Assembly: GCA_003605055.1 (NCBI GenBank)
Contig: QZKP01000018.1
Coordinates: 1-40,643 of the forward strand
Reading direction: 5' to 3'
DNA from: Desulfarculus sp.
GTDB taxonomy: Bacteria > Desulfobacterota > Desulfarculia > Desulfarculales > Desulfarculaceae
DNA length: 40,643 bases
In this document: positions 10,254-18,644 of the stretch, piece by piece
Numbering within the stretch: position 1 is the stretch's first letter
Layout: the number at the start of each line of letters is the position of its first letter
The notes under the pieces: generated by a model
What the model was told of the DNA's origin: nothing
What the model saw: the letters and a program-made list of their open reading frames with translations, nothing else
Database searches by the model: none
Translations under genes and position numbers: made by a program

Positions 10254-11601
10254 GGCCCGCCAGGTGGGGCATCACCAGCACGGCCAGCCCCAGGAAGATG
10301 GAGTAGCCGCCCACGTCGGTGGCGGTGGTGACGAAGATGGAGCTGCCCAGGGCCGGGTCCAGCTTCAGGCGGCGCAGGATTATGGGCACCAGGGCCCCGA
10401 ACAGGCCGGCGATGATCAAATTGCCCACCAAGGCCAGCCAGACGATCAGGCCCAGCCAGGGGTTGCCGTACCAGAGATAGGCGATGGTGCCTATCACCAT
10501 GCCCGCGATGAGCCCGCTGAACATGCCCACCGCCACCTGCTTGGCCAGCACCCGTTGGTTGTGCCTGAGCTTGATCTCGCCCAAGGCCAGGGCCCGCACC
10601 ACCACGGTGAGGGACTGGTTGCCCGCGTTGCCCCCCAGCGAGGCCACGATGAGCATCAAGGAGGCCAGGGCCACCGCCTCCTGGATGGTGTGGGCGAACA
10701 GGCTGACCACATAGGCCGGCACCAGGCAGGTGGCCAGGTTGCTCAGCAGCCAGGGCACCCGCAGTTTGACCGAGCGCATCAGCGGCGAGTCTATCTTCTC
10801 GTCGGTGTCCAGGTTAGCCAAGTGGTACATGTCCTCGGTGGCCTCTTCGGTGATGATGTCGTATAGGTCGTCGAAGGTGATGATGCCCAGCATGCGCCCC
10901 TGGTCGTCCAGCACCGGCACCGCCAGGAAGTCGTAGTGGGTGGTCAGCTTGGCCACCTCCTCGATGTCCTCGTCGGCCCGCACCGAGATCACGGGCTTGC
11001 TCATGATGTCGCCCACGCGGCTGCGGCGGCGGGCCACGATCAGGTCGCGCAGGGAGACCAGCCCCAACAGGTGCAAGCTGCGGTCCACCACGTAGATGTA
11101 ATAAACCGTCTCGGCGGTGGCGGCCTGCAGGCGCACCTCCTCCAGGGCGCTTTGCACGTCGCTGTCCGGGTGCAGCAGGGCGTAGTCGGTGGTCATGTAG
11201 GCGCCTGCGCTATCCTCGGGGTAGTCCATGAGCCGGCGTACGTTCTGGCGCATGTTGGCCGAGAGCAACGACAGCAGCCGGTCCTTGAAATCCTCGTCCA
11301 GCTCCTCCACCAGGTCGGCCCGATCGTCGGGGCTCATCAGGGTGGTGAGCTGGACCAGGGTCTGCCGGTCCAGGTGCTTCAGGGCCTCCTTTTGTACGTC
11401 CAGGGGCACGAACTCAAAGACCGGCAGGGCCTTGTCCGGACCCAAAAGCTGGACGAAGTGGGCCACCTCGGTGGGCTCCAGGCCCAGCATGCGCTCAGCG
11501 GCGTCGGCCGAGTGCAAGCCGGCCAGGCCGGCCTCCAGGGCTCCCCGCTCTCCGCCGGCGATGAGCGTCTGGATGTATTCCAGAGTAAATTCTGGGCCCA
11601 T
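10249..11601 (-). CDS. mgtE: magnesium transporter MgtE
   Basis: A 450-residue Mg2+ channel. The N-terminal superhelical MgtE_N domain (about 20-125) is followed by two CBS domains (about 130-250, including DIMSKPVISVRADEDIEEVAKL) and a plug helix. Five C-terminal transmembrane helices follow, with the pore signature GGNAGNQSLTVVVRALALGEI. In the family, Mg2+ binding between the N and CBS domains closes the pore, so regulation is built into the protein. ATG 11601 is preceded by a weak AAGGA. No Mg-sensing riboswitch was recognised in the 173-base leader. A modest promoter pair lies at 11704-11732. It converges with acs. Confidence 0.95.
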   Translation of the reverse strand: MGPEFTLEYIQTLIAGGERGALEAGLAGLHSADAAERMLGLEPTEVAHFVQLLGPDKALPVFEFVPLDVQKEALKHLDRQTLVQLTTLMSPDDRADLVEELDEDFKDRLLSLLSANMRQNVRRLMDYPEDSAGAYMTTDYALLHPDSDVQSALEEVRLQAATAETVYYIYVVDRSLHLLGLVSLRDLIVARRRSRVGDIMSKPVISVRADEDIEEVAKLTTHYDFLAVPVLDDQGRMLGIITFDDLYDIITEEATEDMYHLANLDTDEKIDSPLMRSVKLRVPWLLSNLATCLVPAYVVSLFAHTIQEAVALASLMLIVASLGGNAGNQSLTVVVRALALGEIKLRHNQRVLAKQVAVGMFSGLIAGMVIGTIAYLWYGNPWLGLIVWLALVGNLIIAGLFGALVPIILRRLKLDPALGSSIFVTTATDVGGYSIFLGLAVLVMPHLAGR

Positions 11602-11703
11602 AGTCCCGTCCTTGCCGCCGTCTAATATGCTTGCTGCCGGGCCGGGCCCCGGCCGGAGCCGGCCGTGTGGTCAGTAAAACAGCCGGAGTGAGATGTAGGT
11701 GGC

Positions 11704-11732
11704 ATCTTATCACCGCCGTCTATGCGGGGCAA
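11704..11732 (-). promoter_or_regulatory. possible promoter for mgtE
   Basis: On the minus strand, TTGCCC (11727-11732) and TAAGAT (11704-11709) are separated by 17 bases, about 100 bases before the mgtE start. Both boxes are 4/6 matches. The leader also holds a GC-rich inverted repeat (GGCCGG-CTCCGG type) near 11640-11665. The evidence is weak. Confidence 0.3.
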
Positions 11733-11774
11733 GTCAGGCCCGGGCAAAGGGTCTCCGGACGCCCCCGGAGGGGC

Positions 11775-13427
11775 TTAGCCAGCCGGCCTGCGGCGGGTCA
11801 AGTCCTCCTGCAAGCGGTTGAGGACGGCGGCCTGCTCCCGGGCCGCGGCCAGGGCCTCCGGCAGACTGACTGCCACAAAGCGGAGCCGCTGGCCGGCCTG
11901 GGCCCGGGCCAGCCGGTCCAGGTCCGGGCCCAGCACGGTGCCTATCTTGGCGTAGCCGCCCACGGTCTGCTCCCGCAGCATGATCAGGGGCTGGCCGCCG
12001 GGCGGCACCTGCACCACGCCGGGGGTGTTGGGCTCGCTGACGATGGAGTCGGGCATGCCCGGCTGCATCTGCACGCCCGGGCCCTCCAGGCGGGCCCCCC
12101 GGCGGTCGGCCTGGCTGGATAGCCGCCACTGGGCGCCGTAAAAGGCCTCCAGTCCCTGGGGCGTGAAAAACTCCTGGTTGGGGCCGGGCAGTACCCGCAG
12201 GCTCAGCTCCTCGCCGGGCAACTCCGCCGGTGGGGCCTGGCCGCCGGGGGAGGGCAGGGGGCCGGGGTGGGTGCGCAGCACCTCGCCCTGGCTCAGGGGC
12301 GCGCCCAGCCGGCCCAGCAGATAGGTGGAGCGGCTGTGCAGCCTCCGGCGGGCCGCCAGGCCGCCGGCCAGGGCCAGCACGGCCCGGCTGCCGGCCTTGG
12401 GCCCGGCGAACTCCATCGTCTGCCCCGGCGCCAGGGCCAGGGCAACGTGCATCGGGGCCGGCCGGCCGTCAATGCGCAGGCCCAGGTCCGCCCCGCACAC
12501 GGCCATGACCGTGGGACGCAGGACCTTGAGCCGCGGGCCGAACAGGGTCAGCTCCAGGGCCGCGGCCCCGGGCGGATTGCCCACCAGCAGGTTGGCCGCG
12601 GCCAGGCTCTCCTGATCCATGGCCCCGGACACCGGCACCCCCTGGTGCTGGTGGCCCCAGCGGCCCTGGTCCTGCACGGTGCTCAGGGCGCCCGGGCGCA
12701 GCACCTCCATAACCTCCTGGCCGTTCGGATCCCAGGCTGCGGCCAGGGGAGGCGGCTCCGGAAATTCGGCCGCGGGTATGGCGGTGAAGCGCACCAGGTC
12801 GCCGGCCTCCACCAGAGTGGCCGGCTCGCGGCGGGGGTCGTAGACCAGCATTGGCGAGCGGCCGATTACCTGCCAGCCGCCGGGTCCGCCCAGGGGGTAG
12901 ATGCCGGCCTGGCCGCCGGCAATGCCCACCGCCCCTGGCAACAGGTCCAAGCGCGGACTGTCCAGACGGGGCACGGCCAACTCCGCCGGCAGGCCGCCCA
13001 GATAGGGGAAGCCGGGCGTGAAGCCCACCAAGTAACAGGGATAATCCACCGAGCCATGCCGCCGGATCACCTCCGCGGCGCTCAGGCCGGTGTGGCGAGA
13101 CACAAACTCCAGGTCCGGCCCGTGCCGGCCGCCATAGACCACCGGCAGCTCCACCCGGCGGCCCCCGCCCGCATGGGCCTCCAGGGGCCGGCGCAGATGC
13201 TCCCGCGCCCAGGCGCGCACCTCATCGAAGTCAATGCGCAGGGGATCCAACTGCACCTGCAGGCAGGCGTAGGCGGCCAGCACCTCGCGCACCCCGGGAG
13301 CCGGGTCCTCCTGCAGCCGGGCGGCCAGGGCCCGCACGCGGGCGTTGAGGGCCAGATCCACGCCCTGGCCCAGGTAGATCAGGGCCGCGGCCTCGCCCTG
13401 GGGAACAAAGCGGGGGAACCCGCTCAT
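11775..13427 (-). CDS. pxpBC: fused 5-oxoprolinase subunits B and C (KipI-KipA fusion)
   Basis: A 550-residue fusion. Residues 1 to about 225 are PxpB/KipI (allophanate hydrolase subunit 1 fold), with VGFTPGFPYLGGLP and the glycine-rich GGQAGIYPLGGPGGW. Residues about 238-540 are PxpC/KipA (subunit 2 fold), with GALSTVQDQGRWG, GVPVSGAMDQ, AANLLVGNP and REQTVGGYAKIGTV. With PxpA the family forms the prokaryotic ATP-dependent 5-oxoprolinase, which opens 5-oxo-L-proline to L-glutamate. In Bacillus the two halves are separate genes that also act on sporulation kinase KinA; that role is not expected here. The ATG overlaps the pxpA stop as ATGA. A small CTCCGG/CCGGAG hairpin follows at 11753-11770, without a T-run. 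Confidence 0.93.
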   Translation of the reverse strand: MSGFPRFVPQGEAAALIYLGQGVDLALNARVRALAARLQEDPAPGVREVLAAYACLQVQLDPLRIDFDEVRAWAREHLRRPLEAHAGGGRRVELPVVYGGRHGPDLEFVSRHTGLSAAEVIRRHGSVDYPCYLVGFTPGFPYLGGLPAELAVPRLDSPRLDLLPGAVGIAGGQAGIYPLGGPGGWQVIGRSPMLVYDPRREPATLVEAGDLVRFTAIPAAEFPEPPPLAAAWDPNGQEVMEVLRPGALSTVQDQGRWGHQHQGVPVSGAMDQESLAAANLLVGNPPGAAALELTLFGPRLKVLRPTVMAVCGADLGLRIDGRPAPMHVALALAPGQTMEFAGPKAGSRAVLALAGGLAARRRLHSRSTYLLGRLGAPLSQGEVLRTHPGPLPSPGGQAPPAELPGEELSLRVLPGPNQEFFTPQGLEAFYGAQWRLSSQADRRGARLEGPGVQMQPGMPDSIVSEPNTPGVVQVPPGGQPLIMLREQTVGGYAKIGTVLGPDLDRLARAQAGQRLRFVAVSLPEALAAAREQAAVLNRLQEDLTRRRPAG

Positions 13428-14209
13428 GGCCGCTCCGGCAGGAAGGAGCCCAGGGGGGCCAGCTCCACCCCACCCTGCCCCAAAACGCGGCTAACCTCCC
13501 GCACCAACTCCACGGCGGTGGGCGTGTCCCCGTGCACGCAGATGGTGTCCGCCCGCAGACGCACCAGGTTGCCGTCAACGGACTCCACTACGCCCTCGCG
13601 GGTCATGCGCAGGCAGCGGGCCGCCACCAGTTCGGGCTCATGGATCACCGCGCCCGGGGTGCCCCGGGGCACCAGGCGCCCCTCGCTGGTGTAGGCCCGG
13701 TCGGCAAAGGCCTCGGAGGCCACGCGCAGCCCCATCTCCCGGGCCACCTGGCGGAAGGTTTCGCCGCCGGGGCCGGCCAGGGTCACCAGGATCAGGCCGG
13801 GATCGAAGTCGGCCACGGCCTGGGCCACGGCCCGGGCCGTGGCCGGGTGGGCCGCGGCCGTGTTGTACAGGGCGCCGTGGGGCTTGACGTGCTGCAGGGC
13901 CACGCCGGCCGCCTTGGCGAAGCCGGCCAGGGCGCCGATCTGGTAGAGCACGTCGTTGCGCACCTCCTGGGGGGAAGAGTCCAGGTTGCGGCGGCCGAAA
14001 CCACGCAGATCCGGATAGCCGGGGTGGGCCCCCACCGCCACCTTGCCCTGGGCGCAAAGGCGCACGGTACGCTCCATGACCATGGGGTCCGAGGCATGGA
14101 AACCGCAGGCCAGGTTGGCGCTGGTGATGTATTTGATCACCTCCTGATCGCAGCCCAGGCAATAATCCGCGAAGCTCTCGCCCATGTCGCAGTTAAGATC
14201 CATGTACAT
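13424..14209 (-). CDS. pxpA: 5-oxoprolinase subunit A (LamB/YcsF family)
   Basis: A 261-residue LamB/YcsF protein. The N-terminus MDLNCDMGESF is the family signature. It is followed by ANLACGFHASDP, VGAHPGYPDLRGFGRR, HVKPHGALYN, ASEAFADRAYTSEGRLVPR and ICVHGDTP. PxpA is the hydrolase subunit partnering PxpB and PxpC in 5-oxoproline ring opening. The start at 14209 lies six bases after GGGGAGG; a second in-frame ATG at 14203 is less well spaced. It is first in a two-gene operon with the pxpBC fusion (four-base overlap) and is divergent from the YcsI-family gene across a 214-base gap. No KipR-like regulator is adjacent. Confidence 0.95.
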   Translation of the reverse strand: MYMDLNCDMGESFADYCLGCDQEVIKYITSANLACGFHASDPMVMERTVRLCAQGKVAVGAHPGYPDLRGFGRRNLDSSPQEVRNDVLYQIGALAGFAKAAGVALQHVKPHGALYNTAAAHPATARAVAQAVADFDPGLILVTLAGPGGETFRQVAREMGLRVASEAFADRAYTSEGRLVPRGTPGAVIHEPELVAARCLRMTREGVVESVDGNLVRLRADTICVHGDTPTAVELVREVSRVLGQGGVELAPLGSFLPERP

Positions 14210-14300
14210 GCCTAGCCTCCCCGATAAGGTAGGTGGAGCCTGTTATCGCCCGCCGTAAAACGCCCTTGGCCGGCAATTTGCCGCTTGGGACCGTTAAGGC

Positions 14301-14329
14301 TGGAAATGGCCGAGGCCTTTTTTTATAAT
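14301..14329 (+). promoter_or_regulatory. probable sigma-70 promoter for the YcsI-family gene
   Basis: TGGAAA (14301-14306) and a perfect TATAAT (14324-14329) are separated by 17 bases. The TATAAT sits just after a run of seven T residues. The transcript would begin near 14336 and carry a leader of nearly 90 bases that contains the hairpin at 14361-14376. It might also drive the downstream liv genes. Confidence 0.6.
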
Positions 14330-14360
14330 AGGGCATCTTCGAGCGCAAGGGACGCCGCCA

Positions 14361-14376
14361 CCTGCCAGGCGGCAGG
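14361..14376 (+). other. hairpin in the leader of the YcsI-family gene
   Basis: CCTGCC and GGCAGG form a perfect six-base stem around the loop AGGC. A further GGCAGG copy at 14383-14388 could pair with the same 5' arm as an alternative. No known riboswitch class was recognised, and the role, if any, is unknown. Confidence 0.35.
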
Positions 14377-14423
14377 CAAGAGCGGCAGGCCTATGCCCCA
14401 GGCCGACGCACCATTGCGCGGCG

Positions 14424-15245
14424 ATGGGGGGGACGGAGAAATTGTATCAGAATCAGGCTGCTGCAACGCCAGCCCTGGTGCGCACCGCCATCGCCCGGGG
14501 GGAGATAAACACCCCCACGGCGGGCTTGTGCCCAGGATACGCCCAGGCCAACCTGGTGATCCTGCCGCAGGAGTGGGCCTTTGACTTCCTGCTCTTTGCC
14601 CTGCGCAACCGGCAGGCCTGCCCCTTGTTGGAGGTGCTGGACCCCGGGGAGCCCTTTCTGCGGGTGCTGGCCCCAGGGGCCGACGTGCGCGACACCCTGC
14701 CGCGCTACCGGGTCTGGCGGCAGGGGCGGGTGGTGGAGGAGCCCACGGACATCCACCAATACTGGCGGGAGGATTTGGTGAGTTTTTTCCTGGGCTGCAG
14801 TTTCGGCTTCGATGAGGCCCTGGCCCAGGCCGGCCTGCCGGTGCGGCACCGGGACCTGGGCCGCAACGTGCCCATGTACCGCACCGGCCTGCCCGCGGCG
14901 CCCGCGGGCCGCCTGGCCGGACCGCTGGTGGTGTCCATGCGCCCCATGCCCGCCCATCTGGTGGATAAGGCCCGCAAGGTGTCCGAACGCTACGGCGAGT
15001 CCCACGGCGGGCCGGTGCACGCCGGCGACCCGGCCCAGATCGGCGTGGCGGAGTTGGAGGGCCCGCACTACGGCGAATCGGTACCCGTAGAGGAGGGGGA
15101 GGTGCCGGTGTTCTGGGCCTGCGGAGTCACCCCCCAGGCAGCCTTGGAGCAGTCGGGGGTGGAGTTCGCCATCACCCACGCGCCGGGGCATATGTTCATT
15201 AGCGATTTGCGGGCCGACGAGCTCAACGGCAAGACCTTGATCTAG
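14424..15245 (+). CDS. YcsI/DUF1445 family protein (D-glutamate cyclase family, putative hydro-lyase)
   Basis: A 273-residue protein of the YcsI (PF07286) family. The N-terminal NTPTAGLCPGYAQANLVILPQEWAFDFL and the central VSFFLGCSFGFDEAL are the family signatures; the C-terminal part holds FWACGVTPQAA and ITHAPGHMFISD. In Bacillus subtilis the gene lies in the ycsFGI-kip cluster with the 5-oxoprolinase genes, as it does here. A mammalian relative is reported as a D-glutamate cyclase forming 5-oxo-D-proline, so a role feeding or draining 5-oxoproline is plausible but not shown. ATG 14424 lacks a good ribosome binding site; TTG at 14442, just after GGAG, is an alternative. It reads directly toward the Liv transporter, 67 bases away. 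Confidence 0.88.
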   Translation: MGGTEKLYQNQAAATPALVRTAIARGEINTPTAGLCPGYAQANLVILPQEWAFDFLLFALRNRQACPLLEVLDPGEPFLRVLAPGADVRDTLPRYRVWRQGRVVEEPTDIHQYWREDLVSFFLGCSFGFDEALAQAGLPVRHRDLGRNVPMYRTGLPAAPAGRLAGPLVVSMRPMPAHLVDKARKVSERYGESHGGPVHAGDPAQIGVAELEGPHYGESVPVEEGEVPVFWACGVTPQAALEQSGVEFAITHAPGHMFISDLRADELNGKTLI

Positions 15246-15312
15246 TTGCCGCGCTGGACGGCCGTCGGAAACGCAAACAGGTTATAGATAATTCCAAACA
15301 GGGAGGAGTTAC

Positions 15313-16611
15313 ATGCGTAAGGTAGTCATATTCGCCGCCGTGGCCCTGCTGGCCGTATGCCTGGCGCCGGCCATGGCCTGGTCCGCCCCCAAGGAGATCA
15401 AGATCGGCGTGATCTATCCCCTGAGCGGCGGGGCCGCCGCCGCCGGCCGCGAGCTGCGCGCCGGAGCCGAGCTGGCCGCGGACATCGCCAACGGCCTGAT
15501 TCCGGGCGTCAACATGACCATGGCCAAAAACGCCGGCATCAAATCCCTGGGCGGGGCCAAGATCAAGCTGATCTTCAAGGATCACCAGGGCAACCCCCAG
15601 TTGGGCGCCGACCTGGCCAAGAAGCTGATCCTGGACGACAAGGTGGTGGGCATCCTGGGCTGCTACCACAGCTCGGTGACCAAGACCGTGTCCGCGGTGG
15701 CCGAGCGCTACGGCATCCCCATGATCAACGGCTCCTCCACCAGTCCAGACCTAACCAAGCGCGGCTTCAAGTGGTTCTGGCGCACCACTCCGCACGACAA
15801 GTGGTTCACCAAGGACCTGTTCGAGTTCCTGAGCGGCCTGAGCAAGGGCAAGGTAAGGGGCGTCAAGGCGGTGCCCAAGGACCAGATCAGCCGTCTGGCC
15901 GCAGCCTGCGAGAAGACCGAGTGGGGCTCCCACGTCGCCATCGAGATAGCCAGCTTCGCCAAGGAGTACGGTTTCACCCTGGCGGCCAACATCCTCTACG
16001 CCTCCAAGAGCCCGGACCTGTCCAGCGAGGTGCAGAGCCTGATCGCGGCCAAGCCGGCGGCCATGCTCTTCGCCTCCTACACCTCCGACGCCATTTTGAT
16101 GATCAAGACCCTCAAGTCCATGAAGGCCAAGCCCAAGATCATCTGGGGGCAGGACGCGGGCTTTGACAAGCCGGAGTTCGTGGCCCTGGGCGACGACGTC
16201 GTGGGCATCCTGACCCGCTCGGTGTTTCTGCCCAGCGTGACCAAGATGAAGCCCCTGGCCGGCCAGGTGAACGCCCTGTTCATAAAGAAGATGGGCCACG
16301 ACCTGGACGGCGCCAGCGCGCGCGCCTTCACCGGTCTGCAGACCTGGGTGCACGTGCTGGAGAAGGCCGGCAGCACCGACCCCAAGGCCATCCAGAAGGC
16401 CTGCAACACCATCACCATCCCCGGCAAGGAACTGGTGGTGCCCTGGGTGGGCATCAAGTTCTCCACCAAGGGCGACGAGATCGGCCAGAACGTGCTGGGC
16501 GGCGGCCTCATCGGCCAGTACCAGAAAAAGGGCGGCAAGGTCGTCCTGGAAGTGGTCTATCCCTTTGACATCGCCACCGCCGACATGATCTTCCCCTTGA
16601 AGGGATACTAA
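15313..16611 (+). CDS. Liv-type ABC transporter substrate-binding protein
   Basis: A 432-residue periplasmic binding protein of the branched-chain amino acid (LivJ/LivK, Peripla_BP_6) class. It has a typical signal peptide (basic MRK, hydrophobic core, cleavage near AMAWSA). The mature start KEIKIGVIYPLSGGAAAAGRELRAG and the motif GNPQLGADLAKKLI..DKVVGILGCYHSSVTK are standard for the class. The ligand cannot be read from sequence; members bind amino acids, amides, urea or aromatic acids. The position next to the 5-oxoprolinase locus makes an oxoproline or glutamate-like ligand worth testing. The ribosome binding site is GGGAGGAG. A strong hairpin follows the gene (16641-16681). Confidence 0.92.
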   Translation: MRKVVIFAAVALLAVCLAPAMAWSAPKEIKIGVIYPLSGGAAAAGRELRAGAELAADIANGLIPGVNMTMAKNAGIKSLGGAKIKLIFKDHQGNPQLGADLAKKLILDDKVVGILGCYHSSVTKTVSAVAERYGIPMINGSSTSPDLTKRGFKWFWRTTPHDKWFTKDLFEFLSGLSKGKVRGVKAVPKDQISRLAAACEKTEWGSHVAIEIASFAKEYGFTLAANILYASKSPDLSSEVQSLIAAKPAAMLFASYTSDAILMIKTLKSMKAKPKIIWGQDAGFDKPEFVALGDDVVGILTRSVFLPSVTKMKPLAGQVNALFIKKMGHDLDGASARAFTGLQTWVHVLEKAGSTDPKAIQKACNTITIPGKELVVPWVGIKFSTKGDEIGQNVLGGGLIGQYQKKGGKVVLEVVYPFDIATADMIFPLKGY

Positions 16612-16640
16612 GAGATAAGGCGGGATCACTAAAGTGAAAT

Positions 16641-16681
16641 GAGCTTCCGGGCGGGGCCTTATGTGCCCGGCCCGGAAGCTC
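16641..16681 (+). other. large hairpin between the binding-protein gene and the permease genes
   Basis: GAGCTTCCGGGC (16641-16652) pairs perfectly with GCCCGGAAGCTC (16670-16681), a 12-base stem. An inner GGGC/GCCC pair (16654-16657 with 16665-16668) extends it. There is no T-run, so full termination is unlikely. A structure here would fit mRNA stabilisation or partial attenuation, which gives more binding protein than permease, as known for other ABC operons. Confidence 0.65.
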
Positions 16682-16721
16682 CCGTCTGCCGGCGGCGCAG
16701 CCCTAGTCGCGCGGAGCGCTG

Positions 16722-17648
16722 ATGGAAGCCCTAGCGGTTCAGATACTCAAGTCCCTGGTCTCGGGGCTATTGATGGGGTTGGTCTTCGCCCTGGTGGCCC
16801 TGGGGCTGACGGTGATCTTCGGGGTGATGGACATCGTCAACTTCGCCCACGGCGAGTTTTTGATGATAGGCATGTACACCACCCTGCTCACCAGCCCCCT
16901 GCTGGGGGTGGACCCGGTCTTGACTCTGCCCCTGTGCGTGCTGGTGGGGGCGGTGCTGGGGTTGTTGTGCTACCACGGCCTGATCCGCTTCCTCCTGCGC
17001 GGCCCCATGATCGCCCAACTCTTCGGCACCTTCGGCCTGATGCTGTTCCTGCGCAATATGGCCCTGCTGGTCATGGGCAGCGAGCCGCGCATCATCCATG
17101 CGGGCTGGCTGGTGGGCAAGAGCTTCGCGGTGGGCCCTAACGTGGTGCTGGAGTCCACCAAGCTGGCCGCGGCGGTGCTGTCGGTCGTGAGCTTCTTGGT
17201 GATCTGGTGGCTGATCAACCGCACCAAGGTGGGCAGGGCCCTCACCGCCACTAGCCTGGACGCCGAGGGCGCCCGCTACATGGGCATATCCACCGAGCGC
17301 ATGAACGCCCTGGCCTGGGCGGTGGGCGGGGCCTCGGTGGCGGTGGCGGGCGGGCTGTTGGTCAACTTCTGGCCGGTGGAGCCGGGGGTGGGGTTGCTGT
17401 TCACCATGATCGCCTTCGCCACCGTGGCCCTGGGCGGCTTCGGCAGCGTGCGCGGCGCCTTCGTGGCCGGCATAATCATCGGTCTGATCGTCAACGTGCC
17501 GCCGGTCTGGGACGCCCTGCTGCGCACCATCGACGCCGTGGGGCTCAAAAACCTGGAGATACACAGCCTTAAGTACACCATGGTGTATGCTATCTACTTC
17601 TTGATCATGGTCATCAGGCCACAGGGACTGTTCGGATGGAAGCAATAA
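16722..17648 (+). CDS. livH: Liv-type ABC transporter permease (LivH family)
   Basis: A 308-residue inner-membrane permease with about eight hydrophobic segments. LVFALVALGLTVIFGVMDIVNFAHGEFLMIGMY is the N-terminal signature of LivH proteins. The ABC-contact loop reads RALTATSLDAEGARYMGIS. GGFGSVRGAFVAGIIIGL lies near the C-terminus. LivH pairs with LivM to form the translocation channel. The ATG follows a GGAGCG and lies 110 bases downstream of the binding-protein gene, across the hairpin. The stop overlaps the next gene by 13 bases, so the two permeases are probably translated in a coupled way. Confidence 0.94.
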   Translation: MEALAVQILKSLVSGLLMGLVFALVALGLTVIFGVMDIVNFAHGEFLMIGMYTTLLTSPLLGVDPVLTLPLCVLVGAVLGLLCYHGLIRFLLRGPMIAQLFGTFGLMLFLRNMALLVMGSEPRIIHAGWLVGKSFAVGPNVVLESTKLAAAVLSVVSFLVIWWLINRTKVGRALTATSLDAEGARYMGISTERMNALAWAVGGASVAVAGGLLVNFWPVEPGVGLLFTMIAFATVALGGFGSVRGAFVAGIIIGLIVNVPPVWDALLRTIDAVGLKNLEIHSLKYTMVYAIYFLIMVIRPQGLFGWKQ

Positions 17649-18640
17649 GGAACGCCTTCGACTTCACCGATCTGCCCCGCGGCGAAATGATCATCGCGGC
17701 GTTGGCCCTGTTGTTTCTGCTCCTGTTCCCGGTGCTGCCGCACTCCAGCTTTGCCATGGCCACTATGATCCAGTTTCTGATGTTCAGCCTCTACGGCATG
17801 GGCTGGAACCTCATCGGCGGCTACGGCGGCCAGGTGGACCTGGGCAAGGCCCAGTACGTAGGCATCGGGGCCTACACCACGGCCCTGCTGATGATCCGCC
17901 TGGACGTGCCTTTCTGGTACTCCCTGCCGGTGGGTCTGGCCCTGGCCGTGATCTGGTCCTTCATCATCGGCTACCCCCTGTTCCGCCTCAAGGGCCACTA
18001 TTTCGCCATCGCCACCATCGCCACCAGCCTGGTGCTCAAGGACATCTTTGAGGTCTGGAACTTTGTGGGCGGGGCCCGCGGCCTGGAGATACCCCTCAAA
18101 GGCAACCTGCCCAACTGGCTCTATCTCCAGTTCAAGCAGGACTACTATTATTTCTACGTGTTGCTGGCCATGTTCCTGGTGGGCCTGATCTACGTCAACG
18201 GCTTCCGGCACTCCCGTTTGGGCTTTCAGCTGAGGGCCATCAAGGACAACGAGAACGTGGCCCGCAGCCTGGGCATCGACGCGCATTGGTGCAAGATCAA
18301 GGCCTACGCCACGGCCACCGCCTTCGTGGCCGCGGTGGGCTCCTTTCACGCCTGCTACAACTTCAACATTGAGCCCGAAGACGTGATGAGCCTGGATCTT
18401 TCGGTGCTCATCGCCCTGATGGCCATGTTGGGCGGCGCCGGCTCCATGTGGGGGCCCATCATCGGCGCGGCCATCCTGGTGCCCATGAAGAGCTATCTGG
18501 GCGATTGGCTGGGCGGCAAGGCGGGCATGGCCGGCATGGACCTGTTGCTCTACGGCGCCATCATCATGTTCATCGCCGCGGTCCAGCCCCGGGGCGTCTA
18601 CGGCATCGTCGAGGCCCTGCGGGCCCGGCGCCGGAGGTGA
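17636..18640 (+). CDS. livM: Liv-type ABC transporter permease (LivM family)
   Basis: A 334-residue permease with nine or so membrane segments. It contains GMGWNLIGGYGGQVDLGKAQYVGIGAYTTALL, the LivM N-terminal signature, and the cytoplasmic coupling loop RLGFQLRAIKDNENVARSLGID. Near the C-terminus is LGGAGSMWGPIIGAAILVPM. It partners LivH. The ATG at 17636 lies inside the end of livH; this overlap and the absence of a better downstream start support it. The short Arg-rich tail ends four bases before the livG start. Confidence 0.94.
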   Translation: MEAIRNAFDFTDLPRGEMIIAALALLFLLLFPVLPHSSFAMATMIQFLMFSLYGMGWNLIGGYGGQVDLGKAQYVGIGAYTTALLMIRLDVPFWYSLPVGLALAVIWSFIIGYPLFRLKGHYFAIATIATSLVLKDIFEVWNFVGGARGLEIPLKGNLPNWLYLQFKQDYYYFYVLLAMFLVGLIYVNGFRHSRLGFQLRAIKDNENVARSLGIDAHWCKIKAYATATAFVAAVGSFHACYNFNIEPEDVMSLDLSVLIALMAMLGGAGSMWGPIIGAAILVPMKSYLGDWLGGKAGMAGMDLLLYGAIIMFIAAVQPRGVYGIVEALRARRRR

Positions 18641-18644
18641 GGCC

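Noticed and set aside
14311..14327. GGCC-GA-GGCC followed by seven T residues, resembling a terminator
   Set aside because: The loop would be only two bases and the stem four, which is too small. The T-run is better read as part of the promoter spacer.
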